64,000 nucleotides of DNA from Apus apus (taxonomy: Eukaryota; Chordata; Aves; Apodiformes; Apodidae). Positions 27,401-39,400 of this stretch are shown here, piece by piece. The stretch spans positions 171,894,274 to 171,958,273 of the forward strand of contig NC_067282.1 in NCBI RefSeq assembly GCF_020740795.1, written 5' to 3'. The first letter of the stretch is position 1. Every line of letters starts with the position of its first letter. The notes under the pieces are model-generated. The model had not been told where the DNA came from and made no database searches. It saw only the letters and a program-made list of their open reading frames with translations. Made by a program: the position numbers and the translations under genes.

Positions 27401-30400
27401 AGCAGACGCCGCTGCAAAAGGAGTGTGGGCGCTAAGGGATGCCCGGCAGTTACATGAGTCTCTTCACATCGGGGCCAAAGCGCTAGCGAAGAAATGCGGG
27501 ATTTCTGTCACTGATGCGAAACACGTAGTTGCTACATGTCCTCACTGTCAGAAAGCACCACTGTGGTCCAGTGGAGTCAACCCCAGAGGTCTCAAGGCCT
27601 CTGAAGTGTGGCAGACAGACTTTACACTCTGTCAGTTGCTGAAACCTCGAGCGTGGCTAGCAGTAACTATGGACACCTATAGCGGAATGAGCGTAGCCAC
27701 ACAACACCCCAAAACCGACTCCAAAGCGACCATCCAGCATTGGATAACGGTCATGGCATGGCTTGGTATCCCTAGTCAGATCAAAACAGACAATGGCCCA
27801 AATTTTGTTTCCAAATCAGTCCAGACATTTGCTCTGAAATGGGGTATCACCCTAATACATGGCATTCCATACAATAGCACAGGACAAGCCATAGTCGAAA
27901 GAGCAAATCAAACCCTGAAAACTAAGTTAGAGGTGCTGGCAAAGACAGAGGGTTTTGTCAATGTCATCCCCTCAGGAGACCAAGCACGCCTGCTAGCGAC
28001 TGCTCTTTTAGCACTGAATCAATTTCCTAGAGGGGAAGAGATGAATAGCCCTACACAAAAACATTGGGCCACTCAAGCGCTAGAAGAAGGCCCGTTGGTT
28101 ATAATTAGAAATGAGCTAGGGGAATGGGAACAAGGGTGGAGGCTAGTCCTTACAGGGCGAGGGTATGCTGCAGTCAAAAAAGATGGGAAAGTCAAGTGGT
28201 GTCCGCTTAAGTCTATTAAGCCTGACCTCCAGAATGAAACTAATGAAAACTGTAAGTTTTTATCCACAGAACCGGATCACCAGACGTCCTCGTAACCTGC
28301 ACGCCCCGGCAACGAGAGAGGACGGCAAGTCAACAAGCATGCTGTCTGCATCCGAGAGTCTCACGCTGGCGGACTCCAAACAACAACGATATAGCCCCCG
28401 TGGGAGGAGGCTACAATGTATTTGTGTAATCTTGATTCTAGCGCTAGTCACTAAAGGACAGGCAGAACCAGAGTACCACCCCCATCGTCCATTCAGGTGG
28501 GTCCTACAAGACCCTGACAAATTGATAAAGGAAAACTTAACAGCAGGTACCCCGACTTTTATGGTAACAGTTGGTGACTTATTCCCCGGGTCAGCGCTGG
28601 TCAATAAACCCGGATGCGAACCATCATGCAAACCAATATGGGGAACATATTGGTGCCCCAGCTCAAACCCAGGAAAGAGCTATTGCAACTATCCAGGTTA
28701 TTATTTTTGTGGGTATTGGGGATGTGAGACAATTGTAACAAGTGATAGATGGAAACCGGAGACAGATGACGAATTTTTGCGGGTAACCTGGGGACCACAT
28801 GGGTGTAAACATCCAACTTTTGCGGTGGATGGAGTGATATATCGTAGAGGCAAATATACTTGCACCCATTTGAAGTTGGAAATCTTACATCCAAATGATG
28901 CGGGATGGGCTATAGGGAAAAAGTGGTCAGTATTTCTTCACTACGGTGGCACAGATCCAGGAAGGGTGATAAAAATTATCAGGCTTATACCACAAGCACC
29001 CCAAGCAGTCGGGCCTAACCCGGTTCTTAACCCACGAATACCCACAACCGAAGCCATCACACCCTTAACGACACACACCACCAATATCATCGATAGGAAC
29101 CCTCTTTGGAAAATGATAGAAGCTAGCTACCAAGTGCTGAACAAAACCAACCCGAATCTCACGGAGCACTGCTGGCTGTGTTATGGAGTAAAACCACCCT
29201 TTTATGAGGCCATAGGAGTCAGCAACACACCCATATGGGTAAATAGTACAAATCCGGCTCAATGTAACTGGAACATAGAAAAGCAAGGGATTACACTAGC
29301 ACAGGTGGTGGGAAGTGGCATATGTATAGGTAAAGTCCCAATACACAAAAAACAACTGTGTATTAATATGATACAAGGTAAAATCCCTGCAAAGTGGTTA
29401 GTACCAGCCACCAATTCCAAGTGGGTTTGTTCTATTATGGGAGTTACACCTTGCTTGTTGTTGGACAAATTTGACGAATCCTCAGAATACTGTGTCCAGG
29501 TAGCTATAGTCCCCAAAGTCTTTTACCATCCCGAAGACGTTGTCTATGACTCTCTAATTACCCCTGAACACCATCTGTTAAAACGAGAGCCTTTTACAGC
29601 AATAACAATAGCTACTCTAATGATCCTAGGAGGTGCGGGAGTAGGTACAGGAGTGGCATCATTGGTCCAACAAAATAAAGAATTTAATGCCTTGAGAACA
29701 GCAGTAGATGAGGACCTGGCAAGAATTGAACAATCAATAAGTGCCTTAGAACAATCACTTAGATCATTATCTGAAGTTGTGTTGCAAAATCGGAGAGGGT
29801 TAGACCTTATGTTTTTACAACAAGGGGGAGTGTGTGCTGCACTAGTGGAAGAATGCTGCGTATACGCGGACCACACTGGAATCGTGAGGGACACTATGGC
29901 CAAATTGCGAGAGGGATTGGAAAAACGGAAAAGAGAAAGAGAGGCACAACAAGATTGGTTTGCAGCATGGTTCAACCATTCACCATGGCTGAACACCTTG
30001 ATATCTACCTTGATGGGACCGATCACAATGATCATGATAGCATTAATCTTTGGACCCTGCATACTGAACAGACTCGTGTCATTTGTCAGGAGCCGGTTAG
30101 AGACAGTTAACATCATGTTGGTAGAGCATCAACAATTGCTCTAGGAATATTTTTATACCCTGTTACCCCCAAACTACCTCAAGTTCAACATGCCTTGTAT
30201 TTTTCTATTCAAGTTTACAGTATATATTTTTGAGATTGTTATACGTTTAAATTTTTTAAGATTGTTATAAAGTTTAAGATAGGAATAGGATGTTTTATAT
30301 CTAGGATTTTTATACCTGTAGTTTTTTAGAACTGTTATATTTAGCCAATTTAATTATGCATAGGGAGGGGGGAAATGTAGCCAGGGTCTGGCGGCCGGAA

Positions 30401-33400
30401 GATCTCGTGCTGTACGGAAAGACAGGGCCCCTCCCCCCCCCCTCAGGACAGCCAATAGTGTATAGACTGTGATGTAAGCAAAACGGATGTGACGTTACTC
30501 AAGCTATATAATGCCGTGCCGCATGGCAATAAAGGCCATTTTGCCATCCACCACATTGGTGTCTGTGTGCATATGGACCGAGCGACCAGGGGTTGGTCGC
30601 CGTGCCGTTCCTGAACCAGGTCGCCTTGCCTTTCCGAAGGCAACAGATTAATAATGATTTTAATACCCACACATTTAAAGAACTAGGAAGTTATTTCATT
30701 AAGACCAGATGCAAAGAAAAACTGACAACTTTCCACCAGAGGGTATGTTTTCAAAATTTTTCCATTGTATTCTCTCTCTCAATAAATAAATAAACAAACA
30801 AACAAATAACTCTGCTATTAAACCAATATACTGATAATACAGCAAAATAAAAACCCAGCAATTTAGAATAATTTAAATCAAAGTATCCTTCTTAAGTTGA
30901 AAAAAAATTATAAAATGTAATGTAGAAGAGCAACTTACTTTAGACAGAACTTCACAGATCAGTAAAAATGTTTAATATAAGATACTTCAAAGACAAGTAT
31001 CTTATAACTTAAGATTAAAATGGATCAGAATCCTTATTTTTTACCTTCCTTAAAATGGTACATTTAAAATAATGTAATAAAATTATCCCTCTTCTGACTG
31101 AAAGAGCAGTAGCTGGACTGCTTCCAAAAAAGAGATTTAAGGCAGGGTGGCAGGCAGCTTCTCCTAATATTTGCTTTATTAGGGAGAGCTTACAATGTGC
31201 TGTGTGCTCTGATTTCACTATCAAACATGCATATTATCAAATTAGCAGGTAAGAAGGACAGGCATTAGCCCAATATTGTTATTTAAAGTTGCGATTAAGA
31301 AAACTATTATTGAAGAGGAATTAAAATACAGATTGCAAGCTAAAACAAAAAATACAGAAGGAAGCTAAAACAAACCCTGTTTTCAGAGTCTAGATATCAA
31401 GACATGAGAGACATATCAATCAAAAAAGCCACTACTTCCAAATGCTTAATTTGTAAAATTTCTCCCTGTATTTCCTCTTGGATCTGGTAAGTACTTCAGT
31501 CGGCACTAACAAATTCTTACCTTGGATAGTGCTTCATCATGCACAACTGTATTGGTTGTTAAAAGTACAAGAACTGTCTGAAGCAATTTAAGTTCTTCAA
31601 GACTATTTTCCATCAGTTGCCAAAGCATATTAATAATGTTTCCTGCTGCAGCCTACAAAGAAATGGTATTTTAAAACAATTACGATGCTTACATACTGGT
31701 AACATCACGTGTACACATGGAAGAACAGCACTCTCATAAATGTGTATCATAACTGAATATGCCTGTTTGTCTTTACCACAGGACTACATTGAGAACATAC
31801 ATCAAAATTCATTGTCACAAGCTTCCCAAAATATCTGTAAAGAACTGATGACAGAAACCTCTTAATGCGTAGTACAAATCAAAGTGTGTACTTAATTTTC
31901 CAGATAGAAAAGACAGTACAAACACGTTTTACCCTCAAAATTCATCCATATCAGAGCAAAATAGGTGTAATTTTACATTATGCAAGCACAACTCAAAGCG
32001 TATTTTAACAGTATTATTTTAATCAGCTTCTTAACACACTATATATGCGGTACCATCACATGACATGACATTTACAGTGGCAGAGAACATACATCAATTT
32101 TATCTTAATTTTAAAAGTAACTTGTGTGAAAAACATAATACATAATGATAACACAGAATTTTGTGGATGCCACCTTAGGAATTATATTTATCAAGGACCA
32201 TTACACGTTCTGATCCTGTACTGTAAGATTGCAAACTAAATGAGATGGTTTGAATTTTGATTAATTTCCTTCTGGAGTTCACTAATGTTTCCTCACCTCT
32301 TTCTTTTTTTCTTTCATAGTCAAAAAGGTTTTATTTTAAATTACAATTTTTGAAAAACAGATACCAGATAAGTATTTTGCAGACTATGCTCATTAGAATA
32401 TAAACAGCCTCCCAAAAAAACCCAACAACATTCACCTGCAGTTTGACACCTGTATTTCTCACACTGAAATATTTTTGTATTTATATAAAAATTGATCTTA
32501 CCTCTGAAACAACTTCATGGGACATGAGTCTCTGTATGGCTGCTAGACACAGCTGAGTGATCTTTGGTTCCTTTGTTCCACAACCCATTAGAAAAGGCTG
32601 AACTACCTCTGAGCTGTTCTCTTTCAATGCTTTCAAAAAGAGATACGGAAGAAGTCAATGTTTGGTACGTTGAAGAATACAATGCAAAACACATTAATCA
32701 TACACATTAACAAAAAGCAACCTCCAGTCTTGGAAATGTGGGATTTACTCTCGCACCACAGGGAAAAACCCAGTGAAGACAGACACTGGGCTGCCACAGC
32801 TCACTTCTGCAATTACCCTGGTTGAGGCTCAAATCCCAAGCACCTTCTCCTTTACAGTCTCAAGTGACTTTCTCTTTCCAAATACAAATTAGCCATTTAG
32901 AGTGCATTTGGTTAAAAAGAATCTGTAAGGATCTGCCCACTCCAGAACTTTGTGGCCTTGTAGCAGTGACCAGCCTCAGGCTGGTAGCCTCCCCCTCCTG
33001 CTTTGCTTCCACTTGGTACCAAATTCAAAAGCAACACAAAGTGAGGCACACAGACACATATCAAAGCATGTGGCACAATGCAAAATGCCACTGACAAAAC
33101 AAGAGAAAGACACTGGACTGTTCATATCTTAGGTACATAGACCTGGCCACGAATTTTTCAGCCACTGCTTTAGTGAGAAAAGGCAGTTTCTTAAAACGAA
33201 GCATTGCCAGGAGAAAACACAAGCTTCATGAACCTTTTGGTTTGGGATTTTTTTTCAGGAAAAAAACACTTTACAACGAATACAAGATTCCACACTGACA
33301 ATTTACAAAGTTCTCCTCCATAAACATAATTCTAGAAGCCTGAGATAAACTTCATAAAATTAAAAAGGAAGAAAATATTTCTGGAGGATGAAAGGAAAGC

Positions 33401-36400
33401 ATGACTCTGACGAGAGCCTTTTTGTTTGCAGGAGTGGTTATTCATCCATGCAAAGTTTTAAGATTTTAGCTGCTCATCGCCATTTCAGACACTAAAAGCT
33501 TCCTCAGAGATGAAAGTGCAATGTGTGTTCTTACACTAAATGTCATACACCGTGTGACACAGTGTCTACATGTAATAGGAGAAATGTGTTAATGGAAATA
33601 TTTCAAAAACATTTTCACACAATGGATCTTCCCATGAACTAACAAAAAATACAGTCTCTCATAAGAATGCCAACATGATCTATTTTATTTCTTCTATTGT
33701 GCAATTTGAGTTTGGGTCTCAGAAAGTTGATTATTATGTATCACTAAAACTGTTTTGAAAAAAAAAAACAACAAAACATAAAAGTAAAAGCTATAAAAAT
33801 ATATTTTAGTAATTTTTTTCAACTGAAGGACTAACATAACTAGCAAGCTTCTATGAAAAGAATAGGCTAGTATAAATTATAGACGCCAACTAATAATAGC
33901 TCTTATAGGGTAATAATAACACATTTACAGTCCATACTTTAGTGAGTCTCTTCAGAGCCAGTACAGGCTCTATGTCCAGCTGACAGAGGCCGACCTTTCA
34001 CTAAATGCCTCATGAAAAACAATTAAAATGTCAAATCAAATGTGAATTAATACAGTTCCACTGCCTGTGTAACAACCTGCTTTGATTTCCACAGGTTTTT
34101 AAACTTAATTATGAAGTAAATAAATGTGCTTTTAAAATATATGTATAAACATTATACACCAATACTACTCTCTTACAAAACACTGTCATTTTCAAATTAA
34201 AACAAAACATTGGGTACTTCATGAAAAACTGAATTTGCTCCCAATTAAGACATGCCTTTTAGACACAGAATCACAGAATGGCTTGGGTTGGAAGGGATCA
34301 TCTAGTTCCAACTCCCCTGCCATGAGCCTGGAACCCTCCTGCCATGGGCATCTAACTGTCCATGTCTACATGCGAGCCAGATGTCTAAGCTGCCTTTATA
34401 GTCTATGAACACCTACAACACATGGCCAACAGATCCCAGAGAGTTCACTCCAACATGGGCACAAATGCTTCTTCATTCATATAAATTTCTTAATTACCAC
34501 TAAATTCTAACCATTATGCAGAAAAAAGAAAGCAACACTTTTAAAAAGATACCACAAACTTTTTATCCTTAACATAAGACTCATAAGAAAGCTCTGTATG
34601 TCAAATATGGCATGAGAATTAATTTAAACCTTTTACAGTATTTTTCCTATAATCCATTAAAAAGAATAAGCTCAGAACAGAATCTATACAAGGAAGTTTA
34701 CTATATGAAGCAGAAAAAATAATGTTTTGTAGACCTGGTTCGGTACCAATCACTAGAATAGCTTCAGTCTTTAAAAGCACACAATTTTTCCAGTTCTGCT
34801 TCTATTTTGGTACCAATACTATGTAAGAATATATTTAAAAAGAAATCTGTCATAATGAACCATATAAAAAAAGAAGTTTTGGAAAAGTAAAACTTAATCC
34901 ATCATTGCATCAGCAAGATTTTAATTCTAATTAAAAAACCCCCACAACTTCTAAAACAAAAGTATGAATTGCACACCTCAGAGCCACGTGGAAACAATCT
35001 ACCTCCTGTGATATAAAGCACAAGCCGACTTCTCTTTTGGAATTACTCAAATCCTCATAAATAAATTATAAAGCATGTACAGTCTAACATGAATGTACTC
35101 TGACACAGCTCAACTTAACTTTTCCAAGAGAAAGATGTTAGATCAATGACCTCAGCATTCTGGCAATTTAAACACATCTCACTAGACATAATATTACCTC
35201 TGTGTATTTGGCATTTTAAAATTGCATATATGTTCCTAATAATTATAATCCTACACAGTGTACTGCTTCAAGAATGTATCAGGTCAGCTTTTTCAAAACA
35301 TTGTGATACAGCTGTTCTCACCTGTCTTAGTCAGATGACAGTTTACCTCAAAATATGAAGAAAAATCATATGCTGATCAAAACATTTATTTGGATTACTA
35401 GAATGTCTAGCAGATGTTCCTAAATCACCTAGCAGTCAAAAAGTATCTGCTTCTGTAGATTTCACACTTACAGTAGCCTTCTGCAGCTGCATTATTACTA
35501 AAGTATCCATACTATCTTTCCCCCCAAAAAATATAAATAGCAGATAGAAGACAACAGAGAACTTGACATTAATTTATTAGGTTACAATTGCTACCTCAAA
35601 AAATAAGAGTCCATAAAGAATTGGGACTGTTTAATGGCATTACATTTAAACTGTGGAATGTTATGATAACGTGCAAGCAAAGTACACGATCCCCTCTGTT
35701 CTGCAGTTTCTTACTGGGAAAAAAAGTTACCATTCTATTAGCAAAATTAACTAATCAAAAGAACTTTTAGAACTTGCTGTTTTTCCAAACCTTGTAACAA
35801 CAAATCTGGGCAGGTTTTTTAATGAAGTAAATAAATACTAACTACATTCAAGTTTAAACCTTCCAAAAAATAAAAGAACTTACAAAATTTAACCAACTAC
35901 CAAAAGGTGTTCCCTCAAAAAGACGGAAGACTGCCTCTCCAAGCCAAAATCAATAATCTTTCACATCTCTTCACTTTGAAATGAAGACAAAAAACCAAAG
36001 GATTTTGCAGGATTAAAAATGAGCTTTCTAAAATAGAAAGTTCTTCACACAGTGATATGCCAAAGAATGTTGACAGCTTCCCAAATTACTAGCTAGAGAT
36101 TTCTCTTGTTCATTTGTATTTTGATATAGCTGACATTACCTGGCATAGTTTTCCCACTTATGTCAGCATTCATGACAGCAGTAAAAACAAAGAAAATAAA
36201 CAAATAAAAAAGAGGCATTAAAGTGAAATACTGAGGGATGGGACTGCTACTTCAAATAATGCTAGAAAGTGCCTCCTTACCAATATATTTACATATCTTA
36301 AAACAAGAAATAGTTTTACCCCTGTTTCATTTGGACCTTTCAAATAATTTAGCATTTTAAGGATTCTGACTACAGTTGGGGTAGACACTTAAATATTAAT

Positions 36401-39400
36401 ACAGGGACATTCAAACTGGCCAAAGGCTTTACCAGCAACTGGCAAGAAACCATCATATTTAATAGAGCTGAAGAAAGTCAGTTATACCGTTTTAAGCACT
36501 TACAAAGCTGCAACTCAAAAGATACCTCCTGTCCCTCAAGGCAATGTTACATCCCAAATTGAATGACCTTGTCTCAGCTTTAGATGGATTTTTGCCTGCC
36601 AGGTACAAGTCTCCAAAGACTCTCATACTAAACACACAGATGAGGATCATACTGCAGAACTCCACACAGAGCACTCAACAACAGCTGTGGTGAACGTAGA
36701 CAGTGAATAAAAAATTCAGAATTTGGAGTCCAAGCATTTCATGCTATTCTTCTAAGTGGATGGTTACTTTTGTAGATCCACAACTGAAAATGGAGACCTT
36801 CCTCAGCATCAGTACAGCACTAACATAAAATGGAAGTAGTATTAAAAAATCCTTATGGTACTGGATTTTTTGCTAGGTGCCCAAAAGTATCAGGTGCCCA
36901 TCACTCATACAGTGCACACTAGAAAGCATGTAAGCTTATTATACATACCCAAGACATCTTTTTAACATTTTGATCTGTAACCCAAGTTTGTTTTTCCCAC
37001 TGCATCCCAAATAATTACCTGCCAAAATATCAGTGTTCCGTGCAGCTATTGTTTTCACTTTTATTATTCCTGATTCAGCAGCCTGGAAAAGAAGAAAATA
37101 AGTAGTTCAGATGCTATTTCATACATTAGTATCTGGAAAGAAATAAGAATACTGAAGAAAAAAAAAAGTATAGCCTCAGCGCAAAGATGTTTTTTGTAGC
37201 GTTTTCAGTAAGCAGACCTAATGCAGAAGTGAAATAATTGTAGCTTCTGGAATTCCTTTCCAGAATTCCACAGGAAGGGGTATATTCTGTGGTTCAAAAG
37301 CTTCAGAAATCGTATTCTCAAGTACTACCTTCCAGTGCTATGAATGCAAAGAAAAATCAAGAGTAAACAAAAAAACTGTTACATAGTGGCATTACAGTTT
37401 CAAGTTGTGAAACAATTACCATTATATATAATCCGTCATTCCTAGAATTATAGAATCATCAAGGTTGGAAAAGACCTTCATGATCATCAAGTCCAACTGT
37501 CCACTCTACAACCCCTAACCACTAAATCATCTTCTGAAACAAATTCATTGGGTTGGAAGGCTGAAGAAACTGAGAACATCATTAACTATATCAATGATTA
37601 ACACTTAAGCAATGAAATCAAGATAATAAACTGAATGTGGCACACGACACTTGAATATTATCACTTCTCTTTCAGCTGGGCAGCAGTATTTTCCATCTGA
37701 AAGCTAACACTTTCATTAACAAGAAGTATCAGAATGAAACCCATTTTCCCATGGAGTTTGTCTGTACAAATGCCCCATACAAATTATGCCTGGACATTAC
37801 TACCAAGAAGCCTTCCTCACAATGCTCTCCATTCTTCCCAACACGCCATACAACCCACATCAACATTTCCTCCCCTTTCCCCTTAAGTATGACCCAAGAG
37901 ACCAACAGCAGCCTCCTCTCCCTCATCCCTCCAGTAGGATCCAGAGGAGATTATGCATGGGCAGAGACTGGCTGGGTTGCAGGCAGGTGCTGCACAACTG
38001 AGCAGTCCACCAAGGAGATCACACACTGCTGCGAGGGACAAGCAATTCTCTCTTCAATGGTCCATAAAGGCTTCCCAGCGTAAATCACTAAAGTAAGGCT
38101 CTCTAATGAAAGCAAACCAAGCTGAAAATACAAGATTGAGGATTTGCATTTCAAAACTATGATTCCTGACAAGTTTTGTGTACAAAACACAAAATACTTT
38201 GCAAATGGCGGCTTTCCATTTTTAAATTCTGTTTATAAGCTGGGATACAGGAAGTTCTGTAATTATCTGCATTATGCTTGGTTTCTATTTAGAATTCCAA
38301 TTCAAAATGCTTAAAAACTGTCACTGCACACATCCTATGCACACACACAAAACCAATACTCCAGTATAAATGTAAAAAGATCACATACTAACACTTATAA
38401 GAAATTACCTCAGTTGATGACAAATAAGCAGCAAATAAAATGAGACTATAAACAGTTATCTGGCTATTCTGTATACATCAATATAAAACTGCATTTTTAT
38501 TGCATGAACTTACCTTGGCAAATCAACAGATATTAATAGATTTTAACTTTACAAATTTACATCAATTAAAACAGTACCCTATAGGACACTGCCCCATTAG
38601 AAAGGATCTTATAAAAACACTAATCAAGGAGATGGCCAGCATCATACTTTTTATTTATGGGTATTAATACCATAATTTACTTTCCCACAAATATAAGGCA
38701 TCATGTTTTCAAAGCAGTCACCACTTTAAAAAGTAATATTATCAGTTTCTCTGAGCCCCACAGTTAATTGCAGTCTAATGAGCAAGTAAGTTATCTCTTC
38801 AATTTCAGAAGGAAGCAAATACAAGCATATCATGTAACATAACAAAGCTCAAGCAAGTCTGAAACCTTCTGTCAGTTAAACTTCTTGTTCTGCTACTTTA
38901 ATAACTGAAATTAACTAAAATAAAATATCTCAAACACACACTTGTCATTATTGAGTTTTGCTTCATGTTTCTGCTGAAGCAACTACAGCACCCACTCTGG
39001 GGTGAGGAAATTTTGATGATGAACAGGAATTGACTCTCAGTGATAGCACATATTAAAGTCAATCTCTTCCATTACTTTGATTTGGTTTTAGACATTAGTC
39101 AATAATCTTACAGCAAAATTCAACAGGACCCTCCAAGCTCAAGTACTTGCTCCATTATCTTTTGCTTGCTTGGAAATTGCCAAGGATTTGCTGATGACAT
39201 GGATCACCCACACAAATCAAGAAAACAAAAAAATCCAGACACGCATGGTGCAGTTTCAAGCAGACTGAGAAGACTGTGTATAAAACCTGCCTTCTGGCCT
39301 CAAAGTTCCCTTCCCAGGGTACAGATTGATAACTTTCACAGCTCACCAAGAACCTCACCCTAAAGCTACCTTATAGACAGAGGCTCTCTGCACAAGAGAG

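Larger units (their letters stand above)
22617..30645 (+). mobile_element. Young, near-complete endogenous retrovirus (class II gag-pol, gamma-type env)
   Basis: An 8,029-bp provirus in order LTR, tRNA-Phe primer site, gag, pro, pol, env, polypurine tract, LTR, on the plus strand in MON2 intron 4 (antisense to MON2). It is flanked by the 6-bp duplication GATTAA. The two 270-bp LTRs appear identical, so insertion was recent. The three reading frames gag(CA-NC), pro and pol step by -1 each time, as in betaretroviruses. Gag matrix resembles alpharetroviruses and Env resembles gammaretroviruses. No dUTPase is seen in pro. The only visible lesion is a frame change within gag. The exact ERV family name is not known to me; pol motifs place it with class II (alpha/beta-like, ERVK) elements. 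Confidence 0.97.
31653..37018 (-). other. MON2 introns 3 and 2
   Basis: AT-rich introns around exon 3. Intron 2 (32630-37018) holds one CR1 fragment; otherwise nothing is seen. Confidence 0.75.
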
